Shown: positions 12,841-24,951 of the stretch, piece after piece | How positions within the stretch are numbered: position 1 is the first letter of the stretch | Layout of the letters: each line of letters starts with the position of its first letter | Notes under the pieces: generated by a model | Told to the model about the DNA's origin: nothing | Seen by the model: the letters and a program-made list of their open reading frames with translations, nothing else | Database searches by the model: none | Source of the DNA: Ectocarpus siliculosus | Lineage: Eukaryota > Sar > Phaeophyceae > Ectocarpales > Ectocarpaceae | Reading direction: 5' to 3' | DNA: 64,000 nt | Assembly (NCBI GenBank): GCA_000310025.1 | Contig: FN649751.1 | Coordinates: 6,984,381 to 7,048,380, forward strand | Made by a program: the position numbers and the translations under genes

Positions 12841-13339
12841 NNNNNNNNNNNNNNNNNNNNNNNNNNNNNNNNNNNNNNNNNNNNNNNNNNNNNNNNNNNN
12901 NNNNNNNNNNNNNNNNNNNNNNNNNNNNNNNNNNNNNNNNNNNNNNNNNNNNNNNNNNNNNNNNNNNNNNNNNNNNNNNNNNNNNNNNNNNNNNNNNNNN
13001 NNNNNNNNNNNNNNNNNNNNNNNNNNNNNNNNNNNNNNNNNNNNNNNNNNNNNNNNNNNNNNNNNNNNNNNNNNNNNNNNNNNNNNNNNNNNNNNNNNNN
13101 NNNNNNNNNNNNNNNNNNNNNNNNNNNNNNNNNNNNNNNNNNNNNNNNNNNNNNNNNNNNNNNNNNNNNNNNNNNNNNNNNNNNNNNNNNNNNNNNNNNN
13201 NNNNNNNNNNNNNNNNNNNNNNNNNNNNNNNNNNNNNNNNNNNNNNNNNNNNNNNNNNNNNNNNNNNNNNNNNNNNNNNNNNNNNNNNNNNNNNNNNNNN
13301 NNNNNNNNNNNNNNNNNNNNNNNNNNNNNNNNNNNNNNN
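12841..13339. other. Assembly gap (499 N)
   Basis: All bases are N from 12841 to 13339. The gap begins 16 bases after the proposed stop of the CW/Tudor gene, so its 3' UTR and perhaps further exons are hidden. Any reading frame running through the gap has no meaning. Confidence 1.
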
Positions 13340-16300
13340 TAGTGTTCTCTGAGGTAGGCTGGGAATATACAGAGCAAACCAAGGGGATGGTTTGGGAAGG
13401 GACCTTGGCCGTATCCCGTTCTTTTCACGCTCTCGTTTTCATGTGGGTGGGTATCGGGTGATCGTGGTGATGTGAAAATTATGTTATACACTCCAGAGTC
13501 CGCGCACGGCTCTGAAAGCTGGAAATTAATTCAATGTTTGTAGTATGATGACTGTAGTGAAGAGTGAATAGTGGTGCCTTGTCTTGTTCATGTATGAGAA
13601 GGCATATTTTGATCGATGCAGAGACGGACGGTGGGCCGATCGCATGCTTGTCCATGTAGGGTTTGGGATAAGAGAAGTTTAAATGCGTCGGATGGAAGGA
13701 GGAAGGAAGGCAACAACAAGTGGTACAATAGCTTGGATAGAGAGTTGACGGAGAGACGTGTTAAATTAGTGAAACACAGGGATGCACGTGCAACAATTCA
13801 GAGGTCGTGCTTCCGCGGCGAACACTCTGCTGTAGTGTAGATACTGACACTTAAAAACGGGGGAAATTATTGTTTTCCGAGTGGGAAACATGATTTGTCA
13901 GAAAACACACTCCACCCGCATGGCTTTCCTGGGGATAGTTCCACGTCGGCGGTGACACCCTGGTGTACGCCCGAGTGGGGTTGAAGTGCTATTTCACTCT
14001 GTTGTCAGGGATACTTCAACCGGAGCATGATATTTTCCCCACGTTTTCTGAAGGCGCGAACTACTGCGGCAGCTGATATGCATATGTCGTTACCGACGAT
14101 TTGGATATCGATCGATGGCCACGCACAGATTTGATATGTCTTTACTTCAAGGATAACACATTTACACCGGAACAGGTTCTGTGTAGCTAATTCTAGCCAC
14201 CGCGAAAAGAAGGCGAACGCACATATACACAATCCGGAATAGCAACACAGCCGCTGGGTGAGCTTTCGTGAACGTTTACTTCACGAGAGCTCAGCAGTAC
14301 CGTATACGACACAAGATAGCACACCCCCTGTACCGATTTTCAGAACTCGATTTAACGATTTATCGACAGCAGAAGGGTGGGGGTGCCGAAAACGGCGGCG
14401 TTGAAGCAAGCCTTGTGGTCGAGAGCTTTCCAATTTCATCCTCTTCGTCATGGAGTAATCGAGCTTTCACAATTTGTCCAGGGGGTAAAGTTGTCTTGTG
14501 TCGTATTCGGCACAGCAGCACGCAGAAGGCAGTTCGAGCCGAAGAACGCGACACAAACGAATCTCTCCGAGAGCGAAAAACGCCTCCATCCATTATTACA
14601 GGTTATTAACGGTCCCGTTTGCAATAAAGCCAGTTTCTCGATTACGAAAGGCTTGGTCTTGGCATTTAGCAATCCGCTGCTGTAGATCACCCTCGTAGAA
14701 TCGGAGTCTCCTTGTTGCCTGGTTTATACGCGCGACCTGGGATTTGATCTGACACCTCCAGGCCAGCGCGCGAATTGCACAAGAAGGTCGGGGGGCGATG
14801 AGGAGATCCCTCAACGCTCCAAGGTGAGATGTCTCCTATTATTCTCGCCCGCTGTACAATAGAGCCAGCGAGACAACGCATCATCGTTTTCTCGTGACGC
14901 TACTGTCCCTTGCTAGCTGGCCTACGTTGTAGTACACTGTTACCACACGTACGCAAAGGAAAAGGCGTTGCGGTGTGGCGAGATGGGCGGCGAGTTGTAG
15001 CCATGCACCTCGAGGGTTTTAGAAACTTGAGGCGCAGCTTTGACGGACTAAATCTAGGCTGCATGTTCCTCAGGGGCAATCTCCCATCTGTTCCGTTCTT
15101 GCCGCGTTCGTCAATAGCATACAAGATGACGACACTTTGGTTTGTCCCGGGTGAAGCAAGCGAGATGCAAGAAGGAGAGAACTTGCAGAGAGAAGGGCGA
15201 GAAGACGTTGTTGGGGTTCGCTGTCAGTTGCCGAGAAAAACGACGTCGACACTAACGAGACGAAGTCAGGTTTGTTTCCAGGAAAAGCACACGGGAACTT
15301 GGGGACTAAGCCCTGCGTTGGGTTTCTCGGCAGTCTGACCGGTGATGCCAGTTTCAACGGCTCTTTCTTGCTACTACGGTCGCTTCATTCATCATGTTTG
15401 GCGTGGAAGATCACGGGGAATACGACCCCCTTCCTTGTCGTTCGAAAGCGGGGTGGGTTGAAGTTGAAGAATAATCTTGCGCGAAACAGGAGAAATAGAG
15501 CTGGCGCAGAGCCTGCTCACAGAGAAGTCTGCAATAAAACTAGGGTCTTCAGCTGTAGTTCCTTGCTGCCCCGTGTAACTCCTTGTGGATATCGCGTGCA
15601 CATCGCGTGCACCGTACTTGTTGGGGCTGTACAGGAACGAACGAGTGTAGTTGATTTTTTCGTTGTCAACCATTATTGAGAGCTGTCACACGCTCTGGAT
15701 CTTCAAGCATAGACTAACCAATGAGTATAGTATGCCCTCTCCACTTTCATGAAGACTACAGTAGACACAAAACCTGGTTTTGCCACCCCTCTTGGTAGCG
15801 TGCGGTATAGGCACGAAACAGGGAATACTTTAGCGAATACTCGAATATCAAGGTTGGCCTCCCATCATCAGAATGCCTGTTTGTAAACTATGAGTCTTGT
15901 GTTTTGTTGGCCCATCATCCAATAGGGAAGATGAGTTCCTCTCCTTGTGAAGGAAGGCGTTCTTCATGTCCGCTACTGGGTTCTCGTCCCGGAGATCAAC
16001 ACTGCGGTGGTTTTCAGTGAAAAATGCAGCGCTATCTCTTCAATGCTTTTGTGTATTGGCGGAGATGCATTTCAACCTTCATAGTCTATGCATATATAGA
16101 CTATCTCACAAACGAGCTGACTAAAACACTGGTTTACTCAATCTCAAACCTTTTTTGCGCCATTTGCCTGGGCATCCGTCCAGCCTCACGGATACGCGTG
16201 AGCGATCACGTGATTTTCAGCCGCTGGTTCGAATGCACCCGTTCTGCTGCGTGGATCACATGCTGCTGGCGACGACCCGACAGACCTAGTCCCAACCGTC

Positions 16301-16812
16301 AACCTGTGCCCTTGCATCCTGCACGGAAAAAGTCGATCTTGTTCCGGAAAATGTGGGTCATGTAAGTTGTAAGTCCTGCCTGTCGATGTTGCCTGTGTCA
16401 AAGTACACAAAACACACTTGGTGATATCCCTGGCGAATGTGTTTGATAAATTTGACTCGAAAAAATCGGACGGGTTGCGAGACAGACGAGAAGACGAACA
16501 TAATACTACGCACGTCGAACTCAATGCCCTTTCTTCTGTGCTCCAGATTCAAGTGCGCGGTTTCACGCATGTTCACAAGACGAAGAAGAGGGAGTGCCTG
16601 CGCAGAGGGTTTTCTCGGTGAGTGACAGAGGCGCGCGCCTTCCCCCGACCCACGCAGTGTACGTCTCCTGTTCTTCTCTGCCACAGTCTGCGGGGACAGG
16701 AAAGAGGGGTGCCAAACTGTACCTAGCCGTCCCAAAACAGAGCGTGTTTGTCCAGAACGGGAGAATCCATTACTGGACACGGAAACAAACATTGTCGACG
16801 ATGATCGCCCAG
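13340..16812. other. Intergenic stretch with no recognisable gene apart from one MITE
   Basis: Reading frames here are short, lack good splice contexts and match no family I know. The part just after the gap (13340-13860) may be 3' flank of the upstream gene. The only structured feature is the foldback element at 14298-14512. The longest frame, at 14910-15338 (+), has no recognisable motif and is not called. Confidence 0.6.
14298..14512. mobile_element. MITE/foldback element, copy 1 (215 bp)
   Basis: The left end starts taccgtatacgacacaaga. The reverse complement of the right end starts tgccgaatacgacacaaga. The two inverted repeats stay similar for about 55 bases, down to a shared CTCGATT core. 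The same 6 bases, cagcag, lie immediately outside both ends (14292-14297 and 14513-14518), as expected for a target-site duplication. There is no coding capacity. A related element of 213 bp lies at 60836-61048. Confidence 0.8.
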
Positions 16813-18752
16813 AACGGCGTGGTTTGTGAACGAGGCCTACCAGCAGTTCTGCACTCTTGCCTGCGCCAAGGAGGACTACTTGGAGGTACTTCAGTACCAG
16901 TGGCGTGAGGTGTCAGGACTTCCCGGATGCTCAAGGTCCACTCTACATACCCTCTTCGGTATCAGCCTTCAAGCATTTCAGCAGAACGCGGTGAGGTTTC
17001 GATGCTTGGAATTCAGTGTGAGAGGGACTGTTGGTGTCCTTTTCATTATTTGTTCCCACGCTGAATGGAGACGATTCACCCCTAACAGGAACTCTGAGCA
17101 GCGCTTGGAATTGACCAGCAGTAGCCCCTTTGTTGCAGACATGCATTGTGTGTTGATTCAACGAAGTGACGGGCGCGGTCGTGCCGAACAATGACTCGTC
17201 GGCCGTCGGTCATGTAAGCGTTGCACATGGGCCAGCTTGTGTTCTTCGCGTATTTTCACCACGGTTCAGGCACCGTCCCCTTAAAAATGTCTTGCCCCCT
17301 TGCGCTTCTTGCCACACAGTTCCAGAGCCCACACTTGAGTCGTGTGGTCATAGAACATGGCGCAATTAAAGTGATGCGTGCGGAGAGCTCGCGTTCCGGA
17401 TTTGCGCTCCATTTCTTGCACAAGGACCACCCCAGGAACAAATCCGTCAGAAAGACTTTCGTCACGCAGTGGAAGCACAAGTGCCGCGAGCGCTTGTCGG
17501 TTGTGGACGTGATCGAGATCGTGGTGCGTATCAAGTGGCGTCAGCATAACAATGTATACTGTTCCGAAATGCGCCAGTGTGGCGTCCGGGTGGTATTTTC
17601 ACAAGTCGTTGGATACTCTCTGAACACACCAAGACGGCTTCGCACGTGTCCCACCTTTGTTTCCTTCGGGTGTGTTCACTGTTTAAGGTGCCGCACGAAG
17701 TCCAAGAGAGGCACAAAGAGTACAAGAGAACGGTGCCAAATGTGCACCAACGGTTTCACGGCACCTCGTGCTCTAGCGCGTGTTACTTCCACGTGGGGGT
17801 GAGAAGCGTGTGCACAGAATACGCGTCTGCAATTGTTTCTCGCCGGTATGATTGTGTGGTGAAGATATGGGCGCGTTTTGGTTCGTGTCGCCATATTTCA
17901 CACGGAACGAATAATATTGAAGTCTTTTGTCTCCCTGATGATTACATTGAAGTTCGCTTCTGGTTACATCCTCGTTTTTGGTTTGAACGGGGCTTCCCGC
18001 GTGCTGTGCATCAGGGACCCATATGCCTTCGGCCTGAATGCGCGGCCTGCAACATCTGCATGGGCGGCTTCAAAATCGGAGACAATATCGGTCATTCGCC
18101 GATGAGTTCTGCCAGGCTGAGGTATGGGCAGGAAATTTATTTCAGCACCGTGTCCGGCAAGGCCGACGACTTCGCAATGAAAACTTCAAAGGCGAGTTAA
18201 TATTTCCCATTTCTTCTGTGAACCACTGTTAGAAATGGAGTGACGCAAACCTGTACCTGTGCAATGATGCATCTAGCTGATACGTCATGGCCCGCATTTT
18301 CCTTGGAGGTCTGGGCGAATAAGACACTCATGAAGAACAATACGCCGAATGGCAGCCCTGGAATTCAGAGACTTTTTGCAAACGTCCGGTGTATGAGGTA
18401 TGTACTGTAGGCCAGCAGCAAGAACGTTTGTACGTACTTTCGCAGAGAGCAACCGGGCGTAACAGGAAACTCGGCAGGCAAGCAGATGTACGTTTAGTGG
18501 GCAGTAGGTTGTAGCACTTTGATAGATCCGTGTTCTCTCCCGAAACACGTGCAATCATATCGAAACTTTGTGGGTGGTCCTTCTCATCACCAGCCACCAG
18601 CCGAAACAATGCTGCAGGTGGCAGCAGACGGTTGGAGGGTAAGGTTCATGATTGTGGCTGATGTCGCAATCGGGGACCCGTTCGTCACTACTGAAACTAA
18701 CTTTCAGGGCATGACAAGGCCGCCACACGGGTACGATTCCATAGTAGGCAAG
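16813..18752 (+). CDS. PARP-like ADP-ribosyltransferase-fold protein, incomplete at both ends
   Basis: Proposed exons: about 16813-16885, 17320-17523, 17688-17798, 18015-18191 and 18618-18752, joined in phase 0. Exon 1 gives a C-x3-C zinc-type end (QQFCTLACAKED). Exon 2 ends in VRKTFVTQWKHKCRERLSVV. Exon 3 has RFHGTS, the His-Gly-Thr/Ser element used by PARPs to hold NAD. Exon 4 has CAACNICMGGFKIG then RYGQEIYFSTVSGKADDFA. Exon 5 has VRFMIVADVAIGDPF and RPPHGYDSIVGK. The order matches a family, best known to me from fungi, with zinc-type Cys motifs before a PARP-like fold. The fourth intron starts with GC. The usual closing segment (LNYDE-VVY-like) is not found before the TPR exon, and no upstream start is clear, so this may be a decaying gene or one fused to the TPR exon. 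Activity is not established. Confidence 0.62.
18192..18617 (+). other. Putative GC-AG intron in the PARP-like gene
   Basis: The exon ends at AAAG followed by GCGAGT instead of GT. Reading on without splicing gives a stop within three codons. The 3' end is CTGCAG, and both sides are phase 0. Splicing joins the GKADDFA segment to the VRFMIVADVA segment, which are adjacent in PARP-like folds. Confidence 0.55.
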
Positions 18753-19043
18753 GTGAGAAACGCCACCAAGCTGTGCCGAGGCTGCTGAACCAACACGTAT
18801 CTGTCAAGATAAAGCCATGCATACCTAGTCCTCTAGTAGCTTCCCAAACCTTGAGCCCCAAGGGTATTTTTCCGGTCGAGGTTTTCTATTGCTGCCTCAT
18901 TGGTGCAGTATAGAGTGACTCTTTGCTCGGTCGAGCATGCATTGCGTTGGGCCTGCCACACCTTGAGGTGCACAAGCCGTTCCCCGTACAACCTCGCTTA
19001 TCCCCAGCACGACGTGCAATGTTTCCGCGTTAACATCCAAACA

Positions 19044-19295
19044 GCGGGGCGACTGGACGAGGCGGAGGAGCTGCTAAGGCGCTGTCTGGCGACTAGTGTG
19101 GCTAGACTGGGTGAAGATGACATCAAGGTCGGCAAAGTACTGCACCAACTTGGTGTTTGCGTTCAAGCGGTCGGGCGACTGGACGAGGCGAAGGAGCTGT
19201 TCGGGCGCCGGCTGGCCATCTTGCAAGCCAAGCTGGGCCGAGAAGGACTCGAGTTGGACCACTCGCTCTACTGCCTTGATCTTCGACAAGCTCAG
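19044..19295 (+). pseudogene. TPR exon remnant, copy A (about two units)
   Basis: This encodes about two 42-residue TPR units of the same type as at 25264-27156: GRLDEAEELLRRCLA, then LHQLGVCVQAVGRLDEAKEL. It ends with YCLDLRQAQ before a GTAAGG donor, just as the intact copy ends with YCLDLCLAQ before GTATGG. The first helix of the first unit is missing, and the repeat number is 2 against 15. It follows the PARP-like exons by about 290 bases, so it could be their 3' continuation. Truncation and the broken RING downstream favour a decayed duplicate. Confidence 0.6.
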
Positions 19296-21595
19296 GTAAG
19301 GCAAGTAGATGTTGGTAGCTTCGCGAGGATTGGACAGATGTCGTTATCGCAGGCGATCTTTTTGTGGTCGTTTCGTACCCAGCACGTCTTACAGCTTTGA
19401 CTTCCAGGCATTTGCGTATAGGGAAGACTTAGATTTACACCTACCACTAAATCAGCCAACACGAAGGGGATAAACAATAAACAAACACGTCCAATCGCTA
19501 GATTCACGGTCCAACTGTCTCCTCGACCACAACTCTCTGACAATCGGACAACCGAAACTTTGGTTATATGTAGTTCAGTTCTTTCGAAGCGAACACCTCA
19601 TCTCCTCAACGACGTGGGAGTGTAACTTCTGAAGCTGGGAATGGTCCCGATGTATTCGACATATGCAGCCCGTACATCATTAGTTTGGTGGTTTTTCGTG
19701 CCTCGGCAAATCTCTCTCTTGCGGAGGGGCACGCCGGAGCCTCGTGGGTATGTTGCCGTGTGCATGCTCAGAATAGGCATCTGTGGCGGGTACGCTGGAC
19801 GCGGAAAGTCGCGGGAGCAGGTTTTCCATGTTCTGCGGAAAGAAGGCCCTGTCAATCAGAAATATAGCCCATCAAAGACGCGAGAAAGGAAACGCCCGTA
19901 TGCTCGTTGCAAACACGTCTCCCGCCACGAACGACAACAACATGCCGCTTAATCTGATCGCATGGCATATGTGTTCCCATAACCCATCATATATTGCTTC
20001 GGAGATGGTACCGTCGCCTCTGCTTGATGTATCGCGCGAGTTTGCAGTTTGTCCCTCCCCGAGAACAACGTTTCCTCACAGCCGTTAGTCTTCGCATTTG
20101 GGTGATTCCATCACTATCTCAATTCAATATTGTGCTCGTCCACACTTCGCCGCGGGCAGAGCGATACACTGTAGACTATGCATGCACCCACACTTGGCTT
20201 CTGGGAGCGTGCGCTCGCGTCTCTGCTTGTAACGCGTTTCGGATATTCTTTTCAGTTCCAACAGAATCTACAATCGCAAGAAAATATCGCCGAACCAGTG
20301 GCCGGTTCACTTGTACTCAAATCCCATAACAGTTGGGTGAATCCCCCTGGCACTTGTTGTCCGCGCGGGATGGCTCCGAAGAACGCATGCGATGTTTGTA
20401 ACAGAATCGAGCACTATTCGTATCAGCCCTCGGGAGGCTTGTAACCCGTGTCCCGCGGGGAGGACCTTGAATTTCATGCAGACTGACAGACGTTATCCGG
20501 GTTGTTATACGTATCCGTCGGGTTGTGAAAGAAAGCAGGGAGAGACTTACCGATTTCGGTGCCTATAGGTTGCATTTCAGCATCTCGTTTACAATAGGTC
20601 CAAGGAATATCGAAGCTTCCCTAAGGCACAGGGGATAAAGGCGATTTGCCGATTATTGGTGTATGTTGGATGAGGCCCCCGTCCCCGCAGAGGACCTTCC
20701 TTGATGTATTTCCCCATCCTTCGTGAGCATATGGTGCCAGTAGATGCTCTGGATATTCCGTAGATCTTAGCAAACAGTGAAGAGACTACAAGGCATTTGT
20801 GGAGGTAGCCGCCCCGTGGCGGTCGGGCACAGGATCAAACGGTTCCGAGTTCTGGCGGAAGTTGCGGAAGGGCAGCTATTGCGGAAGAAATCATAATCGC
20901 CGCATCTTCGAGCGCGTCTTGAACAGAACACTACAGTCAAAAGCTCGGTTTTCGGCACCATGAACCGTAGGAGGAAATTTCCAGCGAAGGCCGCCGTTAA
21001 CGTGAACGTTTGCCCTTCTCTCAAAACCGGATCACTAGTGACCAGGGGGGCAGGGTGGGCACCGATTACAACCTACCTGCGAAAGTTGGGGGAGGATTGG
21101 AGGATGGAATCAAACTTGAACACATTGTTTGTCTATCCTGCCAGTCCGTCGTGCTAGTTGGAGTATCGCCATTATTCGAGATGCGGATTTTTCGGCACAC
21201 TACGGCGTGCATCCTCCCCACCCTATAAGTGGTAGCCGTTGCCCAACCTACCCGCAACCTCGTATCTGGCCACTGGCCATACCCTGTTTACCCCACACCC
21301 CGCGGGCCCCCTTGCTGGTCCTCTCCGTGCTTCTGCCTCGGCCGATTCCCGTGCAAGAGGCGCTTCGAGCGACGTACCGGTTATTTTATACACCACGGTC
21401 TACGGAACACGACGAGGACATCAACGAATGCCAGGTAGTAATGCAGCGGTCCTCCTGGCGACAAGGCATCGTTCGTCGTAAGATCGAAGTACAACCGGCT
21501 AGAAGCGTTCCTGCCTCATGGCTGAATGTGCGTTCGTCTTTCCCTGCCCTTGACTACCTGTACCGCCCGAACCTTTCGGCTCGATCTATTCCCAG

Positions 21596-21725
21596 GTATG
21601 CTTCGACAACGAGATTTATTGCGCGTTCATTCCCTGTAGGCACTACCACTGCTGCGTCGAGTGTGCCCCTCGCAGTCGTGTGTCGCACGGCCGTCGCGCA
21701 AACGGTCAGGATCTTCAGGCTCTGA
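21596..21725 (+). pseudogene. RING-finger exon remnant, copy A (frameshifted)
   Basis: After a CCCAG acceptor the frame reads VCFDNEIYC then CRHYHCCVEC, aligned with the intact RING exon at 31063-31200. The region encoding the final C-P-x-C pair has lost bases. The end of the ancestral frame (VCRTAVAQTVRIFRL, stop at 21723-21725) is now in a different frame from the start. Without the last zinc ligands it should not fold as a RING. Confidence 0.7.
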
Positions 21726-21748
21726 CTGTGACCGACATTGATTGCCCT

Positions 21749-22073
21749 GTACATACCGGTCGCCCCGGTGGTCTAGGTGGTATCCTCGAAACCTTCTAGA
21801 GGTCAGGTCAGGGGTTCGGATCCCGGCGTTAGCGAGCTTTCTTGCAAAGTGAGCTTTTCTCTCGCTTCCGCTCCTGGTCTAGTGGATAGCGCTAGTTCGT
21901 GTGTACACAGAGGGAAGAGAGTGCTGAACTCTTCTCGCACTAAAAATCGAAGGCAAAGTACCGCAGGAGGGGAGGGTAGAGAGGGGCTCTTCTGTGTGAC
22001 CACGGGATGGATGGAGTAAACGGCACTAGTGCTGTGAGCGCTGCTTTGAAGTGAAGAAGAAAAAAAAAAAAAA
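21749..22073 (+). mobile_element. tRNA-derived SINE, copy 1
   Basis: A tRNA-like head has an A-box-like TGGTCTAGGTGG at 21769-21780 and a B box GGTTCGGATCC at 21813-21823. A unique body follows, then a pure A tail at about 22057-22073. The copy at 49401-49737 matches over the head and body in the same order. The insertion lies just after the RING remnant, and the paralogous site after 31200 has no such insert. The head does not fold as a convincing functional tRNA. Confidence 0.82.
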
Positions 22074-22559
22074 TGTGTCAAGTTTTTGTCTATGCTTGAC
22101 ATCGTTCAATTTGCATCCTCTGACCATTGCTGTAAACCACACGAGAAAACCCGGCAGGTAAACACTGTGACAAGTAGCACCCTCAACAAATCAATGCACT
22201 GGGAAGATTCCGAGATATCGAGCTGATAATGCCACCCAGAGAATACGCTGGAAAGCGACGGAGGAGAGGGAGCAAGCATGGCGCAGCAAAGAGTTTCTCG
22301 AGTACCTGGTAGTGACTAGCTTTGAAGGTGTTCATATGGTTTCAGGAAACAGCGGGAACGTTAGTCTAAGAGATAAATATCGTTGTTGGGAGATGCCGTG
22401 AACCGAAATGGCTCAAGATTGTCCGGGTTTCAGAATGTCCTGCAGAATGCAATGCAGACGGAAGGGGCCAACTCCACTGACGGTTAGCTCGTAGCATCAC
22501 CATGCAGGTCGGAGTTCATCCTCAATCAACGCGTTTAAGGGTCCCTGTTGTATTAGTAG

Positions 22560-22720
22560 TAGTAGTAGTCGAATTAATAGTAGTCGTAGTAGTAGTTTTT
22601 GTTGTTTTGTTGTTGTTTGTGCTGTCTCTGCCCAGTACCTTCTACAAGAATCACCCGTACAAGTTCAACTGATGCGGGCGCCTTCCCTGTTCACCGGCCA
22701 AAGCGTTACATCAGAGAACA
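22560..22720 (+). repeat. TAG/GTT simple repeat joined to a dispersed repeat
   Basis: Short TAG repeats (22553-22593) run into GTT repeats (about 22600-22620), followed by ctgcccagtaccttctac. The same order of a GTT tract and then a (cag/ccg)ta.. stretch is found at 31715-31850, 44985-45090 and, on the minus strand, 43801-43926. The copies at 22.6 and 31.7 kb belong to the segmental duplication. Confidence 0.6.
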
Positions 22721-24951
22721 AAAGAATGATACACGACAGGTGATAGAGGAAAGTGCAGCAGCTGCGGCAGGCTTCTATTATACCCTTCAGTTGTTCGAAA
22801 TCGTGAAACGCAAGGAGCTGACAGACATCACATTTTCTGTACCAGTCAATAGCTGCCTCGCCAACACTATACGTGCGGTACAAGTACGGTAGTCCTGGTA
22901 CTGCTGTAGAAGATAGAGTGAAATCGCAGACAATAGTGCCAAGTACATCGAGCTGTAAATGGGTTTCATCAACCGCCATAATAATGACGCAAACCTCACA
23001 TTCTTAGAACTTCGCAGCGCGGGTATAGCGGTGCCTTGGTGGCGTGGCGAGCAATTCCCAAAATCAGACCAAATTGGGAGTGAGGTTGTGAGTCTCGAGG
23101 TCCACCACAAAGAAGCAGCGGCTCATCACGGAAGAACATGGCGAACCACACGATCCGGAAACCACGTCACACCCTGCTTGAGTGAGCCGTGTGCTGATGG
23201 TGTCAACTCTCCCCTTCCATGGTATTGATACTTGAATGTTCGGGGCCAACTCGTGGGGCTTAATACACCAGCAACCGGTGGCGTGTGCTACTGTTACTGG
23301 GTGCCAGTGTGCTGTTGGCCAGCTCTCTCAGCTGGTGGCAGAATTCCTCCACTGTGAGTGAGGTGGATACTGCCACCGTACCCATGGCAAAAAACACCTC
23401 AACTTGAATACTCGTCCAAGTACTCGTCCGTCCGGTCCTACGAGATTGTGCTCGAACCACCTGTTGCGGCCCAAGATTGGCGTGTTTTGCTCTTCCGAGT
23501 TTGAGCCTGGATGTCGACCTGGCTGTGTTCTTTTATTAACTGGATGACATATCGTGCGTGGGGGCAGGGGTTATGCATGTGTGCAGCACGCACCTGATTT
23601 CCGACCTGCGGCCCCTCGCTCCCCCTCTCCATTTCTGGGCTCGGGGCTCGGGGCCATTCCGTGATTCCGTGCCTCTGGGCTGCAAAAAATGCGGCACGAT
23701 TGCCGACCCAAAGATGGACGAGCCCGCTGATTGGCAGCGGACCCCGGTCCCGCCGCGATATCCTCTCATCTTCTCATCGTCGAACCTCCTCTCCGCACTT
23801 TCGCCTCTCTTCCCTTCGCAGACGCCCGGCTACCTGCATAGGTGCTCAAGGTGAGGAACATTTAGTGAGAAAGCATGGTTAAACATGAAGGGTTGCTCAG
23901 GTCATCGGACACGTAGCGTCGGGAGCTGGGTAGCAGCCAGCAGGGTGAGGGACGCGGCCTTCACACGGTGAGGATCAGGAAGACGAAGCCGAGCTTTAAC
24001 TTTGCGCCGCGTAAACGTTGTAGGAAGGCACACTGTACGCTTATGGCGAGGTTTGTCGATCACAGGTTCGTGGCCTTGAAACTGCGCTTCTAAGGATAGG
24101 CTTTCCTCGAGCATAACCGGTGCGGCCTCTATTGCAGAGTGCGCGAACCCTGAAAATAGGAATGATGAGTTAGAGATTGAGTGAATCACTTCCAGCTGGA
24201 AGCTAACGATGCAGTGATTTTTCGCCGAATCCCCATGTAGGTACACCAAGACAACATGCACCGGCCATTTTCGGCTACGGCGCTCGGCAACACCTCAGTC
24301 GGGCCCGACTGGTGTCTCCTGCCGTGCTTGCTGTCTGGACATTGAACTGGTAGCTGCTGCTCAAAGTGACTCGTCTTTTATTTGTAGATTGATGCAACCA
24401 AACATACAAGTAACTGAGTCACCGATCGCACTACTCTGTAGAAGGCCCATTCAGGATGCACCAACATTGGCACCCACTTTGAGGCTGAGATAACAATGTA
24501 TCGTGAATGCCTACTGTAGGTCACGTAGAATGAATCTGTACGCTCGACCGCATACATCTCTGCAAATTTTCGGTCGATCTACAATGGTCTAAATTCTGCA
24601 TCAACCGGCTCTTAGGCTTCTAGCATGTCAAACTCATCCACAGTAGCACTACAGTAGGAGAATCTATCGAGCATGTACTGTAGCACCACGAGAGGATATC
24701 CTTTTGAATAGAACTATAACGAGTGGCTTTGCGGGTTTGCGGTCGGTCGTTACCACGCGCGAGCTTGTTGAGCAAACTTTGCGACGCAAACCTACGGCCA
24801 GCTTGTTGTGTCGTCGCCTGCGCGCGACCTTCAAATTTCGGTTGGTCCCTTTCGAAACTATACCTCGTCGGGCTGGCTATAAACACCGACTTCATACTTT
24901 TTCTCCGGAAGCCCCTGCTTCCTTCAATGCGCTTCGTAGGAGGTATTTTGT

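Larger units (their letters stand above)
19180..24090 (+). repeat. Segmental duplication, copy A
   Basis: This segment is paralogous to about 27040-33910 in the same orientation. Anchors that can be aligned by eye: TPR end (19260-19295 with 27160-27189), RING exon and its upstream flank (21530-21725 with 31000-31200), 22140-22540 with 31313-31700, 23040-23200 with 32470-32660, 23500-23590 with 33240-33350, 23830-23900 with 33650-33740, and 24010-24080 with 33838-33910. Copy A contains a SINE absent from copy B. Between anchors the copies have diverged strongly. No intact gene is seen inside copy A. Confidence 0.75.

Noticed and set aside
12590-13491. Frames of up to 250 codons running through 12841-13339
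   Set aside because: The region is N; the translation is undefined.
21769-21823. A functional tRNA gene
   Set aside because: A and B boxes are present, but the anticodon stem-loop and acceptor stem do not form a clean cloverleaf, and the unit continues into a SINE body with an A tail seen twice.
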